5,505 nucleotides of DNA from Clostridia bacterium (lineage in GTDB: Bacteria; Bacillota; Clostridia; Christensenellales; Borkfalkiaceae). Of the stretch, positions 1 to 5,364 are shown piece by piece. The first letter of the stretch is position 1. Each line of letters begins with the position of its first letter. The position numbers and the translations under genes are program-made. The stretch covers positions 1 through 5,505 of the forward strand of contig JAGCIP010000010.1 in NCBI GenBank assembly GCA_017648525.1, written 5' to 3'. The notes beneath the pieces were generated by a model, which had not been told where the DNA came from, did no database searches, and saw nothing but the letters and a program-made list of their open reading frames with translations.

Positions 1-250
1 CCATAAGTTCCCCTTCCTTATCAAAGATTACAACATCTCCCACCTCTAATTCACCATAAACCCGAACTCCTAAAACCATGCTTTCTTTCTTAATCGTTGG
101 TTCCATAGATTCGGTTGGTACATATCCAAGAACAAATACAAATCTAAACAACACAAATATTAATAAAATAAAAAAGACTGGAATCAATAACCAAAAAGGC
201 TTTTGCTTTCCAATCTTTTTATCATTATTTTCATTCGGAACCTTTTTCAT
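1..250 (-). CDS. lepB: Type I signal peptidase (S26 family), N-terminal part, cut by window edge
   Basis: Membrane-bound serine protease that removes signal peptides from exported proteins at the outer face of the cytoplasmic membrane. Translating down from the ATG at 250-248 gives 83 complete codons with no stop before the window edge. A charged cytoplasmic N-terminus (residues 1-18) is followed by one hydrophobic membrane segment (about 19-42), then GYVPTESMEPTI, which contains the family's SMxPT box; Ser48 is the predicted nucleophile. The GELEVGDVVIF stretch (residues 66-76) matches the conserved region that follows. The catalytic lysine lies outside the window. The ATG overlaps the stop of the zinc-finger gene by 4 nt (ATGA), and a purine-rich AAAAGGGG ends 9 nt upstream, inside that gene, so the two are probably translationally coupled. 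A single membrane segment and short N-terminus fit Gram-positive Sip-type enzymes. What is seen is the motif and topology; the activity is inferred from the family. The gene symbol is generic. Confidence 0.9.
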   Translation of the reverse strand, partial: MKKVPNENNDKKIGKQKPFWLLIPVFFILLIFVLFRFVFVLGYVPTESMEPTIKKESMVLGVRVYGELEVGDVVIFDKEGELM

Positions 251-711
251 GAAACGCAACCCCTTTTTTCATAAACGTCGTTCCCTATATAGGAGTTTTT
301 TTCTGAATACAATACTTTCTTGCATTCTTTTATAATTTCATTACAATAATATTCTCCAAGATACCCTATATGCGTCTCAGACAGTGGTGCCATAATAACT
401 CCAGCAAGCCACCTATACGTTTCTTTTTTGCTTATATTCTTTTTCCTTTGAACTTTTTCTAAGTATTGATGAGTTTCAATTCTTAAAGCTCTAAGTTTTG
501 CATTAGCCAAGGTGCCAACAGGTTTATTAGTACCTTCGTGAACACAAACGTATGAATCGCATTCTGGATAATTAGAACAAACGTATAACATAGTGTTTTT
601 ATGGTTGTTTTTATATATACCATCCGCACTTCTATAAACAACTGTAGCCCCGCAATACGGGCACTTCATAGAAGCGTAGTTAATTCCCTTTTTTTTCTTT
701 TTATTTTTCAT
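247..711 (-). CDS. DUF3268-type zinc-finger protein
   Basis: A 154-residue protein of unknown function. It opens with a lysine-rich stretch (residues 2-8) and then MKCPYCGA, with Cys17 and Cys20 forming one zinc knuckle; CSNYPEC supplies Cys45 and Cys51 as the likely second pair. The following DSYVCVHEGTNKPVGTLAN and the LRALR..TH segment (about residues 52-81), and a later HIG...C stretch (114-123), match my memory of the DUF3268 zinc-finger-containing domain family, whose members are often small and encoded in accessory regions. No signal peptide or membrane segment is seen, so it should be cytoplasmic and might bind nucleic acid (inference). The first ATG was chosen because GGAGA lies 7 nt upstream; the internal Met15 has no well-spaced site. 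It is the first gene after the strong promoter and structured leader, and its stop codon overlaps the signal peptidase start. The family call is fairly sure, the function unknown. Confidence 0.8.
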   Translation of the reverse strand: MKNKKKKKGINYASMKCPYCGATVVYRSADGIYKNNHKNTMLYVCSNYPECDSYVCVHEGTNKPVGTLANAKLRALRIETHQYLEKVQRKKNISKKETYRWLAGVIMAPLSETHIGYLGEYYCNEIIKECKKVLYSEKNSYIGNDVYEKRGCVS

Positions 712-718
712 TTATCAA

Positions 719-723
719 TCTCC
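719..723 (-). promoter_or_regulatory. Ribosome binding site of the zinc-finger gene
   Basis: GGAGA sits 7 nt before the ATG at 711-709. It decides in favour of the first ATG rather than Met15 at 669-667. It lies only 13 nt downstream of the long leader hairpin, so folding or opening of that hairpin could affect ribosome access. Confidence 0.7.
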
Positions 724-736
724 ATATAAAATAATA

Positions 737-820
737 AAACCAGAGGGTAATAATATAAAGTCACCGGAATTAGCGTCCCAATACGGTTTTCTTTATATTA
801 TCTGTATTCCCTCCGGTTTC
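737..820 (-). ncRNA. Long leader hairpin upstream of the DUF3268 gene (candidate cis-regulatory RNA)
   Basis: Read on the minus strand, 819-809 pairs with 747-737 (11 pairs: AAACCGGAGGG with CCCTCTGGTTT, one G-U). 802-791 pairs with 760-749 (12 pairs around TAATATAAAG/CTTTATATTA, one G-U). 787-784 pairs with 766-763 (ACCG/CGGT), and 782-778 pairs with 773-769 (ATTGG/CTAAT, one G-U) to close a GACG tetraloop. The internal loops are small. The single mispair in the DNA palindrome becomes a G-U pair only when the minus strand is transcribed, in the same direction as the gene. The 3' arm is followed by TTTTATTATTTT and then the ribosome site, so it could act as an attenuator or control translation. 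I recall a published candidate motif called the DUF3268 RNA motif, found upstream of such genes; that this is an instance is plausible but unverified. Confidence 0.65.
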
Positions 821-940
821 AAATTTTTTTGCGTCATTGTGGACTCGCTCACTACGCTTGTCCGTAACGATTCCCCTTCCTCTCCTTGGAAGAGTCTTAC
901 TCTGTGAATTCGTCAAAGTATCGAAAGCCTGGACGCTTGG

Positions 941-984
941 GTTCTACCCTTTATGCTATTATTATACCAAAGAGTTCTACCCTT
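941..984. repeat. Pair of 11-bp direct repeats bracketing the -10 box
   Basis: GTTCTACCCTT on the plus strand (AAGGGTAGAAC on the transcribed strand) is found exactly at 941-951 and 974-984, 33 bp apart. One copy lies in the promoter spacer and touches the -35 box; the other starts just after the predicted transcription start. The downstream copy also forms the first small hairpin of the leader (GGGT-AGA-ACCC). It may be a second regulator site or the product of local duplication. Confidence 0.6.
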
Positions 985-989
985 GTCAA
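961..989 (-). promoter_or_regulatory. Consensus sigma-A type promoter (TTGACA-17 nt-TATAAT)
   Basis: On the minus strand TTGACA occupies 989-984 and TATAAT 966-961, with exactly 17 nt between them: a perfect match to the vegetative bacterial consensus. It points toward the zinc-finger gene, with a predicted transcription start near 954. Such an unweakened promoter usually needs a repressor or downstream control. The palindrome overlapping the -35 box and the long leader fit that expectation. Confidence 0.88.
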
Positions 990-1002
990 CTATTTTAGTT
1001 TA
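986..1002 (-). promoter_or_regulatory. Operator-like palindrome overlapping the -35 box (copy 1)
   Basis: The minus strand reads TAAACTAAAATAGTTGA, dyad half-sites AACTA and TAGTT around AAA, centred at 994. Its proximal half shares 986-989 with the -35 hexamer (984-989). A bound protein would block RNA polymerase, which suggests a repressor site; class II activation is a weaker alternative. It is part of the 19-nt direct repeat AAAATAAACTAAAATAGTT (1006-988), repeated upstream at 1038-1020. The regulator is not identified. Confidence 0.6.
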
Positions 1003-1038
1003 TTTTATCAAATATATTAAACTATTTTAGTTTATTTT
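988..1038. repeat. Tandem 19-bp direct repeat with 13-bp spacer
   Basis: The plus-strand sequence AACTATTTTAGTTTATTTT occurs without mismatch at 988-1006 and 1020-1038. Each copy carries one operator-like dyad. The exact identity over 19 bp, extending beyond the palindromes themselves, suggests either a protein footprint wider than the dyad or a recent local duplication. Confidence 0.85.
1018..1034 (-). promoter_or_regulatory. Operator-like palindrome upstream of the -35 box (copy 2)
   Basis: A perfect 17-nt dyad, TAAACTA-AAA-TAGTTTA, centred at 1026 and therefore 32 nt (about three helical turns) from copy 1. It is contained in the second copy of the 19-nt direct repeat (1020-1038). The face-matched spacing of two near-identical palindromes supports cooperative binding of one dimeric regulator. 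Confidence 0.6.
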
Positions 1039-1056
1039 TTGTCCAGACTCGATATT

Positions 1057-4000
1057 TTATGATTTTTTCCTCTTTTTAAGGATACAAAAGACAACTCCAC
1101 CCGCAACACCAACTACTGCAATTATAACAAGTGCTGCCAATGCAAACGTATGGTCATCTTTGATTTCAAAGTTGTATTCAGTAGTATTACCACATTCATC
1201 CATTGCAACAACCCTATATTTGCCTTGTTGAGTTAAATTATCACCAAGCTTATAAAGAAGTTTTTCACCGTTTAAATACACTGTTACTTCCCCCTTCTCA
1301 GAAAGGTCGTTAATATAAACTTCCGTTTCGGTTTTACCACCGTTTTCTACGCCATTAAGCTTAATTGTAGGATTAGTACCGTCAACCGTTACCGTAAACG
1401 TATAGGTTTGTCCATGTGCAACTACACCAACTTCATAAGTACCGTCAGCAAAAAGTTCTAATGTACCATAGTTTAAGCGTTTATCTTCACCATTTACAAG
1501 TACTTGTTCAAAACCAATCATGTCATCAAAGTTATGTTCAAATTTATTAACAAGCGGTTTTACAATAGTGAAAGTTCTTTCAGAAGTGTTGCCAATTGCA
1601 TCAGCTATTACAAAGGTATATTTACCAGGAGCTGTAATAGAATCACCTATTTCGTATTCTACTTCACTACCGTCAAGCTTTAACGTACTTAATACATCTT
1701 CGTTTGCTGTAATAATTACTTCGTTAGCTAAACCTTTATCATTTACATTGATACTATAATCAACAAATTTGTCAATTACAAACAACAACTCAACGGAGTT
1801 ACCAGCATCATCATTAACAAGTAATCTATAAGACCCACTTTGGGTAATTACCGAACCTGATTCATAGGCACCCATAGACACTCCATCTTTGAAAAGTTCA
1901 GTGTGAAGACCTTCTTCTTCAATAATGAGAGATACGTCTTTATTGGTTGCCGTATTTTCAGTTGTACCGTCAATTATAACAGTAGGTTTAATAGTATCAA
2001 TCGTGAAAGTATATACCATCTTGTATCCGTCATAATTTTCAAAGGTTAAAGTATAATCACCATCTAAAGTAATTTCTTCGCCTGACTTATACATTAAAGT
2101 TTGCTTTCCACGTTCTTTCCCCGAAACTTCTAAGCTAACAATAGCTTCGTCAGTCCAGTTAAACGATGCGGAACCGTTCGTATGACCACCGTTTTCTACG
2201 CCTTTAAGCTCGCCGTAAGGTTCTGGTTGTCTATAATCATAGATTGCTTCAATAGCGTCAAAACCAGTTCTAAATTCGTCGGATATAACAACCTTGTACA
2301 TTGCGGTTGTTCTAAATGCATATTTTAAGGTTTCAAGCGAAATTGGTGTACCGTAATCATCCATCAAGACTAGCGTCCACGTTGTGCCATTATCAAAGGA
2401 TTTATAAATTTCCAATGTTTGAATATTAGAGTCAGCATCAACACTTTCAGTAACGTCAATCAAAAGTTTCTTGTCAACTTCATTAGATTTTAGTTTTACG
2501 CTTGGTGCATTTTCAGAGATAACGATATTAAATCTTTGAGATAATCCAAAATGGTTTATGGTTTCAACCGAATATCTGCCACTCTTGTCAATCGCATAGC
2601 TTTCCGAAGCCAAGAATTTTCCAAGAACTTCTTCATTTTCATCGTAAACTATAAACATAGCAAATGAATCTAAATCATCAGCAATTGAAATAGTAATACC
2701 AGTCTTGAAGTAATACGTTCTATCATCAACTACATGGTTTTTACTTCCTTCTCCTACAGTATAATAAATATCTGCAGGATTACGAACAATAGTTAAATGA
2801 TAATCACAAGAATTACCCCATTCATCATATACCTTAAGATCATGTTTTCCTTCTACATCATAGTAAGAACCGATAAATAACTTTCCATCAATTTCCGTAC
2901 CAATGTTTTCACAGAAATCCACCTTAGAAGCAAGGATATTTTTTGCATCCGAATATTGGTAAAGGTTTTCACCGTCAATATTTGTTGCAGGATCCTTTTC
3001 AAAATAGTAGTACGAGTTAATGCCTACTTTTGCATACTGCGCAATAACTTCATCCAATCTTTCTTGGGTAAAGTATGCTACTTCTGTACCAACATTTCCT
3101 TCTTTCTTGTAAATGAAGTAGGTACCATTTTTTGCGTTTACACTATCCTTTGCGTCCATTGCAATACCGGTATCCCAATCATCATTGTGCCAGGTTCCGG
3201 TTCTAACAAGACTGGTTTCCCTATCTACCGCAAATTGATACGCATTTTCATAGTTCATAAATGAATAATACGTACCATTACCGTCATATGCCTCAAAGTA
3301 TTTTTGTTGCAACGTTTTAGTAAGAACGTTTACTTTTTGCGAAGCAAAAGAAGTTTCCCACACGTTTCCGGCGGCATCTTTTGATACAACCTTATATACA
3401 CCTGTATCAATCGTGTGAACGATAGAACCTTTAACATAAGGTTTTCCGTTAATGGTTACTGAAACAATTGGCGCATACACGTCTGCATCACCGTTTTCCC
3501 AGTCGATAACAACGTCACCACTCGTAATATTATTTTCTACGTTACTTATTTGAACAGGTTTGCTAGTCTTATCGATTACAATCGTATAATACCCAGTGCT
3601 ATTTCCTGCACTATCTACACCATAGAAAACATACTTACCGAGCTTATAATACTCAACGCCTGACATATATGGAGTGAATTCTTCTGCATTTGGCAATTTT
3701 ACAAAACATTCTTCTCCACACTCAAAACGAATATGCCAACCATTGGTATAACTATTATTGCCAATTGCTACGTCATCAACGTAAAGTTGAGCAGCAGGAA
3801 TCTTTCTATTTAGTGTAAGCGTATACGTACTAGACTGATTTCCAGCCTTGTCTACAATATAGAACGAGTATTGTCCTTCAGCCGTATATTTCGTACCAGA
3901 AGTATAGCTTGTATAACTTGACGCACCTGGTAATTTAACGTATACGTTTGCTACACCGATATTATCATAGGGTACAAATCTTACATACTCAGCATTGGTT

Positions 4001-5325
4001 GCACTTCCACTTGAAAAAGTTAAAGTTCCACCGTACAAAGTGCCAGTCGGCTTTGTATTATCGAGAGTGATACTTACCGTTGGTGACTGGTTGCCCGATT
4101 TATCAATCGTATAGAAGTAATATGTACCTTCTGTTGCAAGTTGAGTACCACTTGCATAACTTGTATAATACGTTGCGTTAGGCATTCTTACATAGCAGTT
4201 TGAAACGCCAGAAGATGCATCACTTGCAACATATTTAACATACGGAGCATTTACATAAGCACCACTTGCTTTACTTGTAGTCCCCGCATAAAGTGTGCCG
4301 GTAGGTGTCGTGGCATCGTAATAAACCTTATACTCTTCAGATATATTACCCGCTCTATCTACCGCACGGAAAGTATACCAACCGTAATTGTTGGCAAGTT
4401 CACTTCCGCCAGTATAACTAGCCCAAGAAGTTGAACCAGGTTTTTTTACTTGATAGTAGCTTACACCACCTGTATCGGTTGCCGTGTATTTAATAGGCAT
4501 ATTTGTGTACCCACCATTTTCAATGGTCGTACCACTAGAATTAACAACCTTCCCAACAGGCGCTACTGTATCAAGATACAAGCTAACCGTTGTATTATAG
4601 TTTCCATTATTATCCTGTGCATAGAAATACCACCAACCATTATTTGCTTCCGTTGCTGGAACCGAATAAGTGGTCGCTGAAGTAGAATAATAAGAACTAT
4701 AACCCGGTTTCTTGTAATAGATTCTATAAGGACTATAATCGCTTATAGAATAAGTAATTTGTTCATTGACATAACTGCCAGATGAAACAGTGTTTCCCCC
4801 TTCTTTTAAGGTGTAAGAGGGTGCCGTTTTATCGATAACAAATCGATATTTGTATGTGTAGGTTACTCTGCTATAAAAAATATTTTTCTTATAGTCACCT
4901 ACATAAGTAAGTTCGTATTCACCATCAGGTAAAGCTCCCGAATATAAGGTTTGATTAGAGCTACCAGACAATGTTTTGCTGGTATAACTACTACCATCCT
5001 TCGTAAGCTTAAACGACTGGTGATTAGATATATTGCTAACCTCAATCTTGATATAAGTATATGTCCAATTAAGTACCTTATCATCATAGATTGTTCCTGT
5101 GGAACCATCCGTACTTGATGAGTGCATATAAATGCTAAAATTGCCAGGGCAACCACTTGAATACCCTCCACCAGTTGAATAAGTTCCGTACGTTTTGTAC
5201 TTAGCAGAAGTAGATGTAGCTGCATTTACGGTTTTCGTATTTAACGCAACGCCGAAAATAGCAGCAACAGCCATAATTCCACAAAGTAACATCACATAAA
5301 ATTTTCTTTTCTTAACTGCTGTCAT
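1057..5325 (-). CDS. Large secreted, membrane-anchored surface protein with Ig-like modules
   Basis: A 1422-residue extracellular protein, probably an adhesin or cell-surface stalk (inference). Residues 1-35 are a signal peptide: KKRK, a hydrophobic core, then VNA/A with likely cleavage after Ala35. Residues 36-162 form an N-terminal Gly/Ser/Tyr-rich domain. Residues 163-662 hold six Ig-like modules of about 80-87 residues, each opening near DxTxP and closing with (V/A)D.AGN. Residues 663-848 are a distinct central region I do not recognise. A linking segment (849-1033) precedes five shorter modules (1034-1388) ending in DxxGN. Residues 1393-1415 form a membrane helix followed by KKRKKS; no LPXTG motif is present, so anchoring should be by the helix rather than by sortase. 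AAGGAG lies 8 nt before the ATG, which fixes the start. The upstream gene ends 39 nt earlier, so co-transcription is likely. No clear terminator follows. Ligand and precise family are unknown. Confidence 0.85.
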   Translation of the reverse strand: MTAVKKRKFYVMLLCGIMAVAAIFGVALNTKTVNAATSTSAKYKTYGTYSTGGGYSSGCPGNFSIYMHSSSTDGSTGTIYDDKVLNWTYTYIKIEVSNISNHQSFKLTKDGSSYTSKTLSGSSNQTLYSGALPDGEYELTYVGDYKKNIFYSRVTYTYKYRFVIDKTAPSYTLKEGGNTVSSGSYVNEQITYSISDYSPYRIYYKKPGYSSYYSTSATTYSVPATEANNGWWYFYAQDNNGNYNTTVSLYLDTVAPVGKVVNSSGTTIENGGYTNMPIKYTATDTGGVSYYQVKKPGSTSWASYTGGSELANNYGWYTFRAVDRAGNISEEYKVYYDATTPTGTLYAGTTSKASGAYVNAPYVKYVASDASSGVSNCYVRMPNATYYTSYASGTQLATEGTYYFYTIDKSGNQSPTVSITLDNTKPTGTLYGGTLTFSSGSATNAEYVRFVPYDNIGVANVYVKLPGASSYTSYTSGTKYTAEGQYSFYIVDKAGNQSSTYTLTLNRKIPAAQLYVDDVAIGNNSYTNGWHIRFECGEECFVKLPNAEEFTPYMSGVEYYKLGKYVFYGVDSAGNSTGYYTIVIDKTSKPVQISNVENNITSGDVVIDWENGDADVYAPIVSVTINGKPYVKGSIVHTIDTGVYKVVSKDAAGNVWETSFASQKVNVLTKTLQQKYFEAYDGNGTYYSFMNYENAYQFAVDRETSLVRTGTWHNDDWDTGIAMDAKDSVNAKNGTYFIYKKEGNVGTEVAYFTQERLDEVIAQYAKVGINSYYYFEKDPATNIDGENLYQYSDAKNILASKVDFCENIGTEIDGKLFIGSYYDVEGKHDLKVYDEWGNSCDYHLTIVRNPADIYYTVGEGSKNHVVDDRTYYFKTGITISIADDLDSFAMFIVYDENEEVLGKFLASESYAIDKSGRYSVETINHFGLSQRFNIVISENAPSVKLKSNEVDKKLLIDVTESVDADSNIQTLEIYKSFDNGTTWTLVLMDDYGTPISLETLKYAFRTTAMYKVVISDEFRTGFDAIEAIYDYRQPEPYGELKGVENGGHTNGSASFNWTDEAIVSLEVSGKERGKQTLMYKSGEEITLDGDYTLTFENYDGYKMVYTFTIDTIKPTVIIDGTTENTATNKDVSLIIEEEGLHTELFKDGVSMGAYESGSVITQSGSYRLLVNDDAGNSVELLFVIDKFVDYSINVNDKGLANEVIITANEDVLSTLKLDGSEVEYEIGDSITAPGKYTFVIADAIGNTSERTFTIVKPLVNKFEHNFDDMIGFEQVLVNGEDKRLNYGTLELFADGTYEVGVVAHGQTYTFTVTVDGTNPTIKLNGVENGGKTETEVYINDLSEKGEVTVYLNGEKLLYKLGDNLTQQGKYRVVAMDECGNTTEYNFEIKDDHTFALAALVIIAVVGVAGGVVFCILKKRKKS
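1162..2226 (-). repeat. Second set of about five shorter Ig-like modules near the membrane
   Basis: Protein residues 1034-1388. Modules of about 60-75 residues share a late pattern, Y..G..IT..G.Y followed by D..GN: for example YESGSVITQSGSY, YEIGDSITAPGKY and YKLGDNLTQQGKY. A GVENGG turn recurs (residues 1042-1047 and 1325-1330), encoded by an almost identical stretch of DNA. They are Asp/Glu-rich rather than Tyr-rich and probably form the stalk next to the membrane. The fourth module (about 1255-1313) is short and lacks D..GN. Confidence 0.65.
3340..4839 (-). repeat. Array of six tyrosine-rich Ig-like modules within the surface protein
   Basis: Protein residues 163-662. Module starts are marked by D165KTAP, D252TVAP, D337ATTP, D422NTKP, N506RKIP and D585KTSKP, giving periods of 87, 85, 85, 84 and 79 residues. 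The shared pattern is a Y.N strand, D..GV, YVK.PG, YTSY.SGT, G.Y.FY and VDKAGN. Modules 3 and 4 are the most alike; modules 5 and 6 have diverged, and 6 lacks the tyrosine-rich face. Repeats are degenerate at the DNA level, so the array is old rather than freshly expanded. Confidence 0.8.
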
Positions 5326-5333
5326 TGAAATTT

Positions 5334-5339
5334 CTCCTT
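5334..5339 (-). promoter_or_regulatory. Ribosome binding site of the surface-protein gene
   Basis: AAGGAG lies 8 nt before the ATG at 5325-5323, a strong Gram-positive type site. The bases just upstream (TAAAATAGTTAC) resemble the operator and -35 junction of the downstream promoter. Confidence 0.8.
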
Positions 5340-5364
5340 GTAACTATTTTAATGAAACTATAAT

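Larger units (their letters stand above)
712..954 (-). promoter_or_regulatory. Structured 5' leader of the zinc-finger/signal peptidase operon
   Basis: From a start near 954, about 7 nt past the -10 box, roughly 240 nt of RNA precede the zinc-finger ATG. By-eye folding gives GGGT-AGA-ACCC (949-939), AGAGT-AAG-ACTCT (903-891), a possible GGAC/GTCC helix (863-860 with 844-841), and then the long hairpin at 820-737. GCGTC at 936-932 can pair either with GACGC at 835-831, closing the upstream domain, or, within the 7-nt match AGCGTCC/GGACGCT, with 778-772 at the tip of the long hairpin. No riboswitch class I know is recognisable. The length and mutually exclusive pairings suggest regulation, but ligand and mechanism are unknown. 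Confidence 0.5.

Noticed and set aside
78..335. Open frame on the plus strand
   Set aside because: It lies opposite the signal peptidase start and the end of the zinc-finger gene, both of which have clear motifs; its protein looks like low-complexity antisense of a hydrophobic helix.
737..820. MITE or small inverted-repeat insertion
   Set aside because: No target-site duplication flanks the palindrome and the G-U compensated pairs point to RNA selection.
738..830. Plus-strand intrinsic terminator (stem followed by CAAATTTTTTT)
   Set aside because: On the plus strand the lower stem has an A-C mismatch and the T-run is offset by several bases; no plus-strand gene ends here, so a minus-strand RNA element explains the palindrome better.
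830..954. Known riboswitch, T-box or group II intron domain in the leader
   Set aside because: None of the conserved core motifs I know for T-box, guanidine, THF, c-di-GMP, ZTP, lysine or manganese switches, nor a domain V helix, could be matched.
988..1038. CRISPR array or plasmid iterons
   Set aside because: Only two 19-bp copies with a short AT-rich spacer, directly attached to a promoter; no cas or replication gene is visible.
1520..4680. Plus-strand open frames at 1520-1759, 2956-3264 and 4450-4680
   Set aside because: All lie antisense to the surface-protein gene, have no family features, and reflect its codon bias.
4899..5225. Minus-strand open frame of 108 codons inside the surface-protein gene
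   Set aside because: Shifted frame of the Tyr/Ser-rich N-terminal region, rich in Leu/Ile/Arg as expected from a frame shift, with no supporting ribosome site.
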